Positions 33,245-45,960 of a stretch of 64,000 nucleotides of DNA are shown here, piece after piece. Origin of the DNA: Fragum whitleyi (lineage: Eukaryota; Mollusca; Bivalvia; Cardiida; Cardiidae); the NCBI GenBank assembly GCA_948146395.1, contig OX411556.1:4501083-4565082 (forward strand). Direction: 5' to 3'. The number at the start of each line of letters is the position of its first letter. The stretch's first letter is position 1. The notes under the pieces were generated by a model. The model had not been told where the DNA came from. It did not search any database and saw nothing but the letters and a program-made list of their open reading frames with translations. A program made the translations under genes and the position numbers.

Positions 33245-33647
33245 CGTAACAGTGACATATTTCCCAGGGTCGTTTGTGAAAGATCATTTTCTGCTTTTAG
33301 TGGTAAAGATTTGTATAATTCTGGTAATATATAAACATGCAAACAGCACAATTACCAAATGGATGAATTATCTTAGAAATTACAACCGCAAGAGACTCGA
33401 TAGTAAATATATCTGTAATTGATACCATTAAGGCTATGGTAATTTAAATTATTCATTCACTTTAGCGTTTGCAATATCTAATTTTGAAGACATAGTTTGA
33501 TCCGCTTTAGATTTAAATTATCTTTATGAAAATGTGACGGCTCCAGCCGAAAATATGAGAAAAGGGGCCTGAATGACAATTGTAATGTTGACAGTTTCAG
33601 GACGTCCGCAGATCCGGTTTTGGATTTTCCGCCATTAAAAAAACATT

Positions 33648-33889
33648 TTTGTGTTACTGAATTGCGATAGTCATCAAAAGTAACTTGCAATCTCTCTCAA
33701 AGCACTCCGTATGGGATAAATGACAAGAAAGATACAGTTTGAATTGAACGTAGGACATTTTAATGAAATGCCGGAAAATACATACACGTTTACATACTAA
33801 GATCAAATGTGGGAAAATTCAAATGTACTTAGGTCAAAATAATTCACTATGGTATGGAGTTTATCCCATATCTGGGCATGAAATTCCGC
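33648..33889 (+). repeat. 242-bp direct repeat, copy 1
   Basis: From TTTGTGTTACTGAATTGCGA to ATGAAATTCCGC; identical by eye to 34778-35019, 1130 bp away. Confidence 0.9.
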
Positions 33890-34777
33890 ATATACCTAGG
33901 TATTCCGAAATACATACTGAGAAGGAAATATTTTGCTGAGACAAAATTTGACTCATGTCTCAGCAGGAATTCTGCTACTGCGCATGTCTCAATCGAATCC
34001 GAAGTACTAGCGACATAAAACACCACCAATTACTCGCGATTGGAATATAACATAGGGTGAAATGCAATCTTTTTACATAGTATATACATCAGACAACCCG
34101 AGCAATATGTACGTAAAAATATTGAACGACCGGATTCGATTGAATATTTCTCACTGGAATGGGAGCAGCCCACGCAAAACCCCCTTTCTTTTTTGAATAG
34201 GAGGAAGCGTGCTTCCGAAGCTAGGCTCAACCATACCTCGAAATATCGAGCCACGGAATCTCTCAAACATGCTGATCATATTTTTTTCGTTAAAAGAATG
34301 CACTAAGATGTGGAGTTTTTACCAAACATTTAGGCATAGTAAAATTTTTACAAAGAATCTGCTAAAAGATAAAGTGAATTTGTGTAAATATCGACATGCT
34401 TTGACGGAAATAATAATATTAAATAAATTGCAATCAAGAAATTAGTAATTATACCCTATCTGGCTTAAATTCCACATCTAGCAATAACTAAACATGAATA
34501 AAATAGATAATATGTTAGGAAAGAGTAAAATTATGATTTAATTTAAAGGCAATTAGGGAGGAGGAAGGGTGGAGGTGGTAAAAACAATCGTTTTGAAATC
34601 AAATCCGGCAAAAGCTTTAAAACAATAGATTATTTTGTCCCGAGTGCATATCGCAAACTAGACAGGTGGATGCATAGCAGCTAGTATTTAATTGGTCAGT
34701 ACCTCCCTTCTCCCTTAGCTACGCATCTCTTAGACACAATTCCTGCACAAAAATCGTTTTATTTGCATAAAAATTCA

Positions 34778-35019
34778 TTTGTGTTACTGAATTGCGATAG
34801 TCATCAAAAGTAACTTGCAATCTCTCTCAAAGCACTCCGTATGGGATAAATGACAAGAAAGATACAGTTTGAATTGAACGTAGGACATTTTAATGAAATG
34901 CCGGAAAATACATACACGTTTACATACTAAGATCAAATGTGGGAAAATTCAAATGTACTTAGGTCAAAATAATTCACTATGGTATGGAGTTTATCCCATA
35001 TCTGGGCATGAAATTCCGC
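34778..35019 (+). repeat. 242-bp direct repeat, copy 2
   Basis: Same sequence as 33648-33889. The two copies diverge abruptly at both ends. The 888 bp between them holds no recognisable gene. Confidence 0.9.
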
Positions 35020-35705
35020 CATAAACGCCGCCCAGCGCCTTCAGATACGTAGAATTTACGTTTAACATAGGTTGCTTTAGCAACTGTGCAAACATAACTT
35101 TCCAAACCTTAAGACATAGAGTTAACCATTTTGGCACGAATCATCACCAAATACTTGTCTACCAAGATACTTCAACTTATTGCTCTACGTTGAAATTCAG
35201 ACCTATGTTGTAAGAATGTGAATTACTCGTCTTGTTGTCATACAATAGTCTAGGGTATATCCTGGTTTCTGACATTGCTTTACTCTATGACCAAAGGTCG
35301 TTTATACAAAATTAATAATTGAATATTTTTGTGCATATTTTCCTTGATTTGTTACTATAAACAAAAAAAAAAAAGACGATACATGGACGGTTTGGGCACC
35401 GAAAATGATTTTTCCCACTTATCAGTTGCAATAAAAAAAAGTATTTTTCTTCCTTAAAAGAAGTAAAAGTATTCCATTTCTATGGACCATAACCGAAATA
35501 TATCGTAATTGCTTAGTAGGGACCAGAAAGTTTTACCAGGACAACTGCTGTCGAGCCTTCAAAATTTTGACCGCCATCTTAGCCTACACCTTGGCTTTGG
35601 ACCTCTCATTAAGGAGAATTTTTGAATATTGGAAAAATCGCTTTCGACATTTCTCCTCGACCTTAACCGAAGAATCTGAAAAAAATAACCTAGCAAATCT
35701 TACCG

Positions 35706-35778
<73 letters not shown>

Positions 35779-38676
35779 TTGCAAAAAATATCTTCATTCG
35801 TCCATTCATGAAGAAGCTAAGCTTCGGATTATATCCGTTTTTTTTTCCATTTCAATTTCAGCTGTCAGCTTAAATCCTACATGAAAACTTTTTCATATGG
35901 CATATCGACTCGTAATGGCGAAAATGTAAAGTCAATTAAAATCCATCCATAAATGTATGAGGTATTGTACGGATAACCTTGATTTTGGTAGTTGAATCTA
36001 ACTTATATTCTTAATGTTTGAGTTATTTGAAATAGACTTTAAAATAAAACATGTTCTTAGGATGGATAAAAAATGTTCTAATTAATTGAAAATCAATCCA
36101 TTGGTGCAATAGTTCTCAACCAGCTCAACTTTAACATTTGACATTAACCTGTGACTTTGCAGCTATATAAACATTTGTTTAAAATATCAATTCTAAACAT
36201 AAAAGACGATTGAACAAAGAGAGAGAGAACTGAATTTTAAGTAGAGTAAGGGGTGTTTTTCAAGGGAGTATGATCAAATATATGCCACAGAGAAAGATTT
36301 TGAACTTTGGAACTTCCATACTAAGATGACGATAAAGGACCTTTCTTCTTGTAATACATGTATCCCTTGGAAATAAAACCTTTATCTTTTAGAAAATGTA
36401 TGGAACAGGGTTAGAAACTAATAGCAAACTGCATTTTGATGCCTCAATTTTTAAATCCGATGAAAACCAGTTGATCATCAACCAATAAACCTCCCTCTCT
36501 CTTTTCGTAAACATACGGCATTCGATATTCCACTCAATAGATGGTTTAACTGTGTCACTTAAAGCTATCAAACACAATTGGAAACCTAAACTTGATTAAG
36601 GAAAAGTAACGAAAAAATATTACCTCCCTTTATTAAAAAGTATCCCTTTCGTCATTTTTTAATATGAAACGTTCGTGAGTTTTGGTATTTTAACTTTATT
36701 GTTATGTTGTTTTGAAATCATACTGCAATTTAATGAAAATTATTTTTCACTGAGATTAAAATCACTTTGTTATAAAATTGTAAACAGTCTTGACAATCGT
36801 GTAATATTGATTCACGGGCAATTTTTCTTTTCCAACGTTACAGTTGCTTGTTCCGACTTGGACATTGGATTAAAACTTGGTTGGTGAAAATACCACAGAA
36901 GCTTAAAAGGCGAGCGTTTATTTCGTTGGAAATGAGAAGACTCTTGTTGCATTACAATTAGACTTGGAGTTTTGGTCCGCTTAATAGACATGTGCGAAGT
37001 AGAAGGAAACCGAAAAAGGAAACACGATAACGGAATAAAAGGGGTCGTATCAAAATGAATAAAACACGTTTGTATCAAAATTGAAGAAACCGCGTTCTCG
37101 CAGTGCTCACTGCTTGCATTTTCATCGAAGCGCGGGTGGTAAGGGAGATATAGTTGATGCGATGACGACTCTGTGTTGGTGCCTTAATAAGTCCGTTCGT
37201 CTGTCCGTCCAATTATGTCCGACATTCTTACATCCTTGAATGTATTTCATGATAACTTGACACAACTGTTCTCCACCGTTAGTATATGTGCTGTTTGAAA
37301 GACATCTTCAGAAGGCTCGAAGGCCAAGGGAAATGGTCAAGGTCAAATGTAAAAAAACTAGAATGGGGCTTAGCTCCTACATTTATCGATAGATTGCAAA
37401 TGGCTTTTTGAAAGAAAGGTCAAGGTCACAGGTCAAGGTTTAATAAAAAATCCAGATCATAGGTCCTATATTTCTGGATGGATTAATATCATTGCTCCCC
37501 GTAAAGAGAGGATATGCTAAAAAATTTTGCTTGTGCGGAGCATATCTTTCTTATGTATGTGCGGAAATTTTTAGAAAGGTCCAAGATTAAGGGGACAGCT
37601 CAAGGTATCATGTTAAAATTAGACCAATTCAGATTAAAACAAGACAACCATCTTGTTGTGTCATTCTGTTTTATTGTTGACCGCCTGTACATTTACAAAT
37701 CGCTTTATTTCTTGTTTGACTTCTGAATTTCGTGCGTATTTTAATTAAATTGTACGAAAGAATATTTTATTAGATCCATTTTTAAATTTGTTCTTTCTTT
37801 GACGTTAAATCTTAAGAAGTTATATATTGAGTAGTAGTTAAATGTTACAGAACCACTTCAATAAAGTAAATAATTACTCATCGTGTTCTGTATGTATATT
37901 TTGAAAAGAAACACGTACCCGTATTAAAGACGTTGATAAATTTGGAAGAATATACAAACGCAAAAATACAGATTTTCTATTTCGAGTAATGAGCAAGCGA
38001 AATTATTTTCCGCTGAGCTCTATTCTCTGAATAACAAAACTGCTGCATAGGGTTAAAAAATCTACTGTTTCTGCGATATCCTCTTTTGTTCCTTCGGAAT
38101 GAATGTTTCATTCATTTTTGTCCAAGGTCGATAATAAAGAAATGGCTTTTTCATTTTTAGCTCGGCTGTTTTCGGAGAAAACCCGAATTATTGCTATAGC
38201 CTGGGGGTCGTCATCGTCGTGCGAAAACTGCTATTCTTTTTAATATCTCTTTCTCTCTAAAGGAATTCACATTGAAATTTGCACACATGTTACTATCAAA
38301 AAAGCAACTTCTACTACAAAGGAGATAACTCTAGACGCATTTTGTGCGAATTGTATCCCTTTTCGACATCGATTTTATATCCACTATTCAGCACCCAACA
38401 GCCTAGTGTAGGAACTCGTAGGCGGTGCTCTTGTTAAAATCTATGCTCAAGTTGGAGACACACGAATTAACTATTAGATCACGAAAAACAGCTTTGACAA
38501 CTGTTAAATGACTACATGTAGTTACGCGAATCCCTTTCTTAAAGGCATTCATTTTTTTTCTTTCATTGGCTCTAGCCTGATGGTCATTCGAGATTGGGCT
38601 TTTCCCTTTTTTTTTTGGAAGAGCTTTATTTAACGATGTAAGACGTTCATCAAGCGAGTTCGTGTTGATATTAACC
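35020..38676. other. Intergenic sequence, no gene seen
   Basis: Contains the (TA)n tract, a block (36975-37070) related in inverse to 40720-40800, and AGGTCA half-sites at 37417-37435. ORFs of 60-90 codons look random. Confidence 0.5.
35706..35775. repeat. (TA)n microsatellite
   Basis: About 70 bp of alternating T and A with one C interruption near its left end. Reading it through produces false ORFs on both strands. Confidence 0.95.
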
Positions 38677-39090
38677 TACAGTTAACAACATCGTGATGAA
38701 TGATTTTGGAATTATTTTCGAGTGGTATTTAATGAGTGAGTGGAGCGAGTTTTTATGAAATTAAAGGTAGGAAACCCAATACCGCAAATTTTGTTCGAGA
38801 TGAACAAAATTAGCGGTATCAATTACCTCCCTTAAATAGAATATGTATGCAAGTTCTATAAATGGCTTCATATTTCTTCCCGAACCAATCATGCGCTTAC
38901 AATTTTAACTATATCAGTGAAATTGCGATTTTTTCTGTTTATATTAGTTTTGAAGGAAGCTGTTGCCTTCATCTTTTGCAGCGTTCTTGAGTGGTTTGGG
39001 TGAGTGTTTTGAATGAATGAGTGGAGCGCTAAGTGAGCGAATAAGAATGGTTTTGATTGGAATGACAGTAAACTTCACGATGTAACTAAT
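38677..39090. mobile_element. Palindromic MITE-1 copy
   Basis: Left end TACAGTTAACAACATCGTGA; right end with TTCACGATGTAA. The centre contains AAATTTTGTTCGAGATGAAC and its inverted partner AAAATTAGCGGTATC. Length about 414 bp, typical of the family here. Confidence 0.65.
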
Positions 39091-40165
39091 TAAAAAGGAA
39101 AGCTGATGAGGTTATTGATTTGACAAAAAGCTTTGAAAAAAAATTGAAAAATTACTTTCTCGGAAAAGTGCAACAACACACACACAATATACAACACTAT
39201 ACTCTACTCTGTGGACCCAGGGCTTTTATCTTGTTTTTTTTTTTTATTTTTCGCATTCATTTTGTGTTTTTCTTATTTTATTTACTATATTAAACAAAAT
39301 ATTTTTGCAAACAGCGTTTGATTCTTTCGATGTGGAATAATGTTTTGATGTTTTTTTTTTTCAAATATCATTATAATGGCTGTTGAATTTTAGGTCGAAA
39401 ATATGTCATTTCTGGTTCCGAAAAGAGAAAATCGAAGCAATCCATCTTAAAATGAATATTAGATACGATACACAAAGTGATATAGGCGCTCATGAGTTTC
39501 GCTATCCTATAGAAACGCAGGGTTTGTTTACATTCAACACGGACACTGCGCGATATTGCGGTCTGCAATTTCTAGGTTTTGATACGACACCATTTTAATT
39601 TCTCAGCAATTTTCAAATACGCTTGCGGCGTAGGCATTGTAATCACAAGAAAAAGTATGCACCCATTTTGAAAAAAAAAAGAAAAAAAAAAACGTGCATG
39701 AATGTACAGACCTATCTTGAAAAAAAAGTATCCATATCTATGCCCTTACGTCGCATGTGTGCATTTTTATTTTAATTAGTTCGCGTCCATATATAAACTT
39801 GAAAGTGTATACAGATTGTACGTTTGCACGTCAAAATTAACAAGAACAGCTGTATCAATTATCCATTGTCCCAAGACTTTTCACCCAAACGATCCGCCAT
39901 AACCTTACATTGTACTGTGGTCGTTTATGAGTGATAGGATGGCGTGTTCAAAAGATCACTTTGCGATGTCTTTGAGGCACACATGCCGTGCACTTACGGC
40001 GTATCTCCCAGCTACAGCTTCTACACGTCCTTTCAATTTCAGAGTATAACTATTTAAACGAAATATTATTCCCAAGGAGTACGTTATTCGTAAAGCCTTA
40101 TGCTAGTTAAACTTACGCCTTATGACTGCCTGTAAGCAAATTATGGTAGTCCAAGTTATAGAGGT

Positions 40166-40599
40166 TACAGTTAATTACATCGTAAAATTGACGCCAATCG
40201 CGATCAAAATAATTCAACATCAGTCACTCAGCGCTCCATTCATTCATTCCAAACGCTCACTCAAACCATTCACAAACGCTCCAAAATCACTTTAAAGATA
40301 AGATCAACAACTACATTCAAAACAAATATAGCTAGAGAAAAAACGCGAATTCACTGACATGATTGAACTTAAACGCGTCTAATTGATTCTTGGAGAGATT
40401 GGAAGCATTTTATAGAACTTGTATGCATATTTTATTAAAGGGAGGTAATAAACATCGCTGCTCATCCTGACCAAATTAGCGACGTTTGATTATCACCCTC
40501 TAATTTCACTTAAAACCCACTCATCGCACTCATTCAATTTCATTCCAAAATCGTTCCAAAATCATTCATCTTGTCATTTTCAGGATGTTGTTAACAGTA
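40166..40599. mobile_element. Palindromic MITE-1 copy
   Basis: The left end TACAGTTAATTACATCGT and right end AGGATGTTGTTAACAGTA are flanked by TA. Shared inner blocks include CTCAGCGCTCCATTCATTCA and ATCGTTCCAAAATCATTCA. Confidence 0.65.
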
Positions 40600-41466
40600 A
40601 TAATAATAATTCAGGGAAAACGAAAGATGGTTACCAGATAAATTAAAAAAAGTAAAACGCTAAAACATATGTAATGTTTATGATCAATTTATTGAACCAC
40701 TTTTCTCTAATTCCATACGTTTTGATACATTCCCCCAAATTTAACCCGTTTTCGGTCTCCGATTCCGTTTTCACACTTACTTCGCACATGTCTAATATGC
40801 TGACTTAAATGCATACCGTGATTATCATATCCTAACATAAAACAAACGTTTTATCGATTTAGCCTGATTAGTATACATGTATGTAAATTACTTAGCAAGT
40901 AAACTTTTCAATGTTTTGGCCTCTTTCAATGACAGTAAAAAACCAAAGTACTGAAAGAACTGAAAGCTGGCAAGGCATAACTATTTTAATAAACTTCCTT
41001 TAAAAAAATATTATGATTCAAAATCAGGGTTAAGATAAAGCAAGGAGTTAAAAAGCATACTTTCGACTAAATTCTTATTTGAATATAGTTCATCCAAGTG
41101 ACCGTACAATGTAGTGTGCATCGTGAAAATTCTGGTCAAGCTAATTCAATTCTTAGCACACATGTGACATTCTTGGAAATCCACATTCCAATACGCTGTA
41201 CAACCGTAAGTGTGAAATATTTCTCATAAATCCCGATTTTTCTATCCTTTTCTGTTCAAATGTTCTCATTTTCTAATTGAGTCCCCTTTCCGACATAATA
41301 AGTATTTTTGCCATTGTTTATCACGGGTGAGCCAAATTTTTTATTTCCCTACGTCTGTAAAGGCTCATTTTCACATATATATAAATTTGAGATATATTGT
41401 ATTCAAACAGTGTAAGTAATTTGGATTATTGCTAAAAGCATAAATAACCCTAGCGCTTTCGAATCC

Positions 41467-41505
41467 AATGTTTCTTCATCAGGGGTTCAATGATGAAGAA
41501 ACATT
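41467..41505. repeat. Perfect 15-bp hairpin
   Basis: AATGTTTCTTCATCA and its exact inverse, loop of nine bases (GGGGTTCAA), just left of the (TA)n tract. Confidence 0.9.
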
Positions 41506-41512
41506 GAGTTTC

Positions 41513-41515
<3 letters not shown>

Positions 41516-41568
<53 letters not shown>
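41516..41568. repeat. (TA)n microsatellite
   Basis: About 53 bp of pure TA between two hairpins. Confidence 0.95.
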
Positions 41569-41569
<1 letters not shown>

Positions 41570-41631
41570 TGGGAGACCTGTGGATAATGACAACTGCCAG
41601 ACCGGAGTTGCCTTACCCACAGGTCTCCCAG
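41569..41631. repeat. Perfect 15-bp hairpin with 33-nt loop
   Basis: CTGGGAGACCTGTGG at 41569-41583 and its exact inverse at 41617-41631. The loop itself contains CAACT/AGTTG arms. Confidence 0.9.
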
Positions 41632-41679
41632 TCCAAGACTCGGGACGAGTCTTCTCGGAGGGGAGGGCTCCCACTAATG

Positions 41680-41838
41680 GGTCGATAATCGTAGACACAT
41701 GTGTGACAGCAGTTGGAGGCTAGGAAAGGGTGTTATGGTAGTACTGGTGTGAGAAATATCAGGAATCCATTGTTAGGTGCTCCAGCCACCCAGATTTAAC
41801 TGAAAAAATGTTGAAAGCGGCGTAAAACCCTATTCAAA
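41680..41838 (+). mobile_element. SINE-A copy, body only
   Basis: On the plus strand it reads TCGATAATCGTAGACAC ... GTTGGAGGCTAGGAAAGG ... AGGAATCCATTGTTAGGTGC ... GTTGAAAGCGGCGTAAAACC, the body and tail of SINE-A. The head is replaced by unrelated hairpin and (TA)n sequence on its left. Confidence 0.65.
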
Positions 41839-42407
41839 CAAACTATATATCTATGGCCCAGTTAGAAGACAATCAGTACGACGAGAACCTTATTGATTAA
41901 AATATATTAGAGATAAATGCGCATTTGCAAATGTTGAATCCGACCGCAAAGCATCTATAGTAGTAATAATAGAACACGTTCAAAAAGATCAAATTGCTTT
42001 TCGCCTGAGATAATTGGCCGTAACCTTTTGTTTATGAGAAAACATAACAATTTAAGCAAATTTGTCACGTTTTCTAAATGCCGGTCTCACCCTGACCGGT
42101 TTTATTTTACCATCTCAATATTCCTAATGCAGATTGATTTTTATTCGGTGCATGTGTACTTATCATTGCCGTGTTGAATTAAAGGAGCGATTGTATGGTT
42201 GGAAACATCATGAAATGGATATAGATTGACATAAGTTGACCTTTCTGCAATGAATAAATTTACTAATGAATGCATTTTTACTGAGGATAGCCGCTAGCCT
42301 TCGAAAATTATCGTTGATCCGCTGAGTGTTTGGGTTTTAAAAATATATATATGTACAAGAAGAAAATACACCTTTTTCGCTCAAGACTGTGTGGTCTAGA
42401 GGTCCTG

Positions 42408-42650
42408 GGCCCGTTTTACTGAACGTCTTACGAAGAAAATGATCGTATGTCAATATTATAAATCGTACCTGGTGTTTCATTCATTGTTAGGTTCTGCCTT
42501 GTAATATCGCATTCGAATCGTCTGTGAGAGACGATTCCAATGAGGTAATACATGGCATAATTCTATATTTAATTACTACTGTAGAAGAATCTTTAAATTT
42601 GACTTACGCTAAAAGTTATCGTAAGATCTTTAGTAAAACAGACCCCTGGT
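42408..42650. mobile_element. TIR element (GGCCCGTTTTACTGAAC family)
   Basis: It starts GGGCCCGTTTTACTGAACGT and ends AGATCTTTAGTAAAACAGAC; inner TCGTAAG also recurs inverted. Non-coding. Confidence 0.6.
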
Positions 42651-43851
42651 CCGCTGAATACAGTTTTACAGATCCTGAAGTGTTTAAGAGTATTTTCTAA
42701 TCAAATTGTTACAAGACCCATTTTCCCATGACGCTTAGAGGCTAAGATCCCGTGTCGAAAGAAATCATACTTTTGATGATACGCTTATTCTGAACAAGTT
42801 TGAAAACGATTGGTTCAACGTTTTGACACTAGAGTGTTAAAGAGATGTTCTTTTCAAAATTTCAATAGACCGATTTTGCTATAAATCTTGAGGGATCGAA
42901 CTCCATTCCCGAAGGATCGATCCTTATGATGATGCAACAATTCCACCCAAGTTTGTAGAAAGTCGGATAAAGGCTATCGGATGGGGAGTGTCAACACGTA
43001 AAAGTTAACGAGCGGACGGATGGATGGACGCCTTAGCAATAGTTTCTCTGACATTCGGTCATTAGAATGAAAAAGAAACGTATTTTAAAATGTAATTTTT
43101 AGTATCCATTTTTGCAATTCATATATATTGCCTATTCTAGATTATTATTTTATAGTTATGGAAAGGACACAGCAAATTAGATGAATAAGGTATCTATCCA
43201 CCAGAAAAGAATTGCTTTACGTATACTAGCAAGAGATAGTAGTGAGGGTCAATTTTGCTATATGTTAACCTGTACATGTTTGACACAATTCATTTGTCCA
43301 GAAACTGGGCTTATTCACTACCCTCAGACACGAACTATTTCCTAGTGTTAAAAAAAAAAAACTCTCAAAGACTAAAATGTTCAAGGGCAATCACCGAAAC
43401 AAATTTTAGATTTGAAGATTTGTCATCGTTTTTGTGTTAAATTTATGCAAGGTTTAGATAATAACGGATATCGTTGTAGAGATTTGGTAAATGCCGAAAA
43501 TCAAATCTATTATAGTCAAGCCAAGTACTGGTGAGCTCTGTTATTTGTCACCAAATGATATCAAACAAGTATTCTTACATCGTTTGTGCAGTTTGTCTGT
43601 TAAAAAATTCTGCTACTTTATAGATATTTTCAAAGTATCAAAAAAAAAAAAAAAAAGAAAAAAAAAAGAAAGAAAGATTAGCTCAGTTTTTGCAAGATTT
43701 CTTTTAAAATGCGTTTTTTTCATCCAAAACAATCGGATAAGTCATCTGTTTTCAAAAAAGATCGCGAAGCTTGGTTGAATGACACAACAGCGAATCCTTG
43801 CCTCATCTATTTGCAACAACCCATCCAGCCTGCTGTAAAAATGATTTTTGG

Positions 43852-44300
43852 TACAGTTAGACACATCGTGAAAATGGCATTCGTTAAACTATTTCAAATT
43901 GCTCACTCAGTAATCATTCAATCCTTCCAAAGACTCACTAAATCCATTCAAAACGCTCCCGAATCACAAATAAGATAAGATCAAGAGCTTCATTCAAAAT
44001 GAATATAGCTAGAAGAAAGTGTCATATTAACTAAAATAACTAAAATTATGAGCGTCTGATTGGTTCTTGAAAAAATGTTAAGCTATTTATGGAATTTGTA
44101 TGCATACGGTATTTTATCAAATTGAGGTAATAAATATCACTAATTTTGTCCATCCTGAACAAAATAAGCGATATTAGATTACCTCCCTTTAAATTCACTC
44201 ACAACTCATTCATCACACTCATTCACTTTCATTTAAAAAAATTCAAAAATGATTCCAAAATTGTTCACCTTGTCATCTTCATGATGTTGTTAACTGAATA
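43852..44300. mobile_element. Palindromic MITE-1 copy
   Basis: Left end TACAGTTAGACACATCGTGA, right end CATGATGTTGTTAACTG. The centre reads TTTTGTCCATCCTGAACAAA, the fold point of the palindrome in this family. Confidence 0.65.
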
Positions 44301-44839
44301 AATGGTTATACATGTATATGGTTCTGAAAATGAAATCGCCTTAAGGTAGGGTATTAAGATCTTATATGTTCTATGGACAAAAAGTTATTTCGTTATCCTA
44401 TCCAGAGTAGCTCTGACAAAGAAATAAGAAAATCAAAGCGCTAAAAGTGCTGAAGGCCTGGTTTATAAAGAGGCAAGGTGACATTTGAGGGAATGCAATC
44501 CAATTGTTTAATCTTTTTAGCCAGGCTTTTTATGGGCGAGGGAAACCAAGGTTTCCATTCACATATTGGGGGCGTAAGCCACATTCCGTACTCATTTCAA
44601 AGGAAAAATGCCATATGCTCACTATGAGTCTGCCAAACACAACTAATTCCCAAGGTATAGATTACTACGCCAAATACCGCTTTGCAGACAGGTGCAACTC
44701 CCTTTTTCTTATATATAGCTCGTCGGCTCTTTCTTTTACATTGAATTGATACCCATAAAGAACTTGTATTTTACTTTGGGAACACAAGAAATTGAAAGGG
44801 TAAATTTCTCCCTTTCCCACAACATGGTTCACTCATACC

Positions 44840-45960
44840 CCACAATTTTTAATTTCTATCCTTATTATATAGAGGATAATCAACTGGTTATGTCTGATAT
44901 AAAAAATATTTCACGAGAATGCGTTTTAGGCGTTAAAAACGACTCCGAAGGACGAGTTTTTTAACAGCCTAATAACGTATTCGAGTGAAATATTTTTCTT
45001 ATCAGACATAATCTGTTGATTATTCTATTCATTACATTCTCTACAACCCTTTTTTATTCCTAAAATTATGTATTTCGTCATCTTCTGTCGTCCTCGGCCC
45101 TTGCAAATTCCGTTTATTGATACAAAAAAGAATCTTTTCTAGCCGCCATCTTGGATTACACTTAAAAATTTTGAAGTTAAATAAAGATGCTTTGAAGCGA
45201 AAAGAAATATTCTTTGGACCTTAAATAATTTTTCGACAAGTTTAAGACGAGGAACGAAAATAATTTGGGCGAATCTTACTTTATATATAGATTTAGGAAC
45301 GACAACTTCCATGTAAACATTAAAACACCGGGATTCTTTTGAAATCAACTGGGTTGGGATGGACATATTGGAAGAATTGTTCAGTCTGTGATCATTCACT
45401 CCCCTGAGATGAGCATTTTTTGTAGACTTAGGCTCGGGCTGGATTGAGTGTTTGTAGCTAAAACTGCAATGTCATCGGAATTCGAGCCTTCGGAAAACGC
45501 CTCGATGTCACAGAAGACAGAAACAGTCGGATTAGAAGCAATTGTTTCAGAACATTTTCCTCGTTCATATTTCTGTTTTTTATGTAGTTACCTTTCCTAG
45601 TTCATGTTGGTATACATGTTTTAGAAGCTTCAGTGGCGGATTCAGAGTGAGAGGGTGGGTCAACCACAACCCTTCTGTAGCCTAATATTTTCATTTCACT
45701 TGGATATTCAATCAAAATTACATAATAAGTCAATAAAAACCTCTCAATTTTCAAGTTTGAACACGCTTTGTAGATATCCTGAATCTGTGTTTGGGCTTCA
45801 ATGTATTAACTCAGTAGTCGGAACAGGGGCCAAGCTGCTTGAAAAAAAAGTAGTTCCTCCAGTGAAACTGAAAAGTGTGACGATTTCAAAAAATTTACTA
45901 CATTCAGAAATCCCAGGATTTCACTGCCAGGAATGTAAATATCAAATTACACTCATGCTC
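44840..45960. repeat. R1 repeat family, long copy
   Basis: It has a palindrome of about 145 bp centred near 44950 (GTCTGATATAAAAAATATTT and its inverse), then GCCGCCATCTTGGATTACAC (45141-45160), the CACCGGGATTC block and TAGGCTCGGGCTGGATTGAG. An open frame of 130 codons (45655-46047) is not shared with the other copies. Confidence 0.6.

Noticed and set aside
32963..33334. 123-codon plus-strand ORF
   Set aside because: It is the antisense of the signal-peptide exon and its upstream region; low-complexity K/N-rich sequence with no motif.
33648..35019. LTR retrotransposon
   Set aside because: No reverse transcriptase, integrase, primer-binding site or polypurine tract was seen between the repeats; kept only as a direct repeat.
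35567..35784. ORFs on both strands with alternating I/Y runs
   Set aside because: They are translations of the (TA)n microsatellite.
43491..43778. 95-codon ORF with a long lysine run
   Set aside because: It crosses a poly-A stretch and shows no recognisable domain; likely chance.
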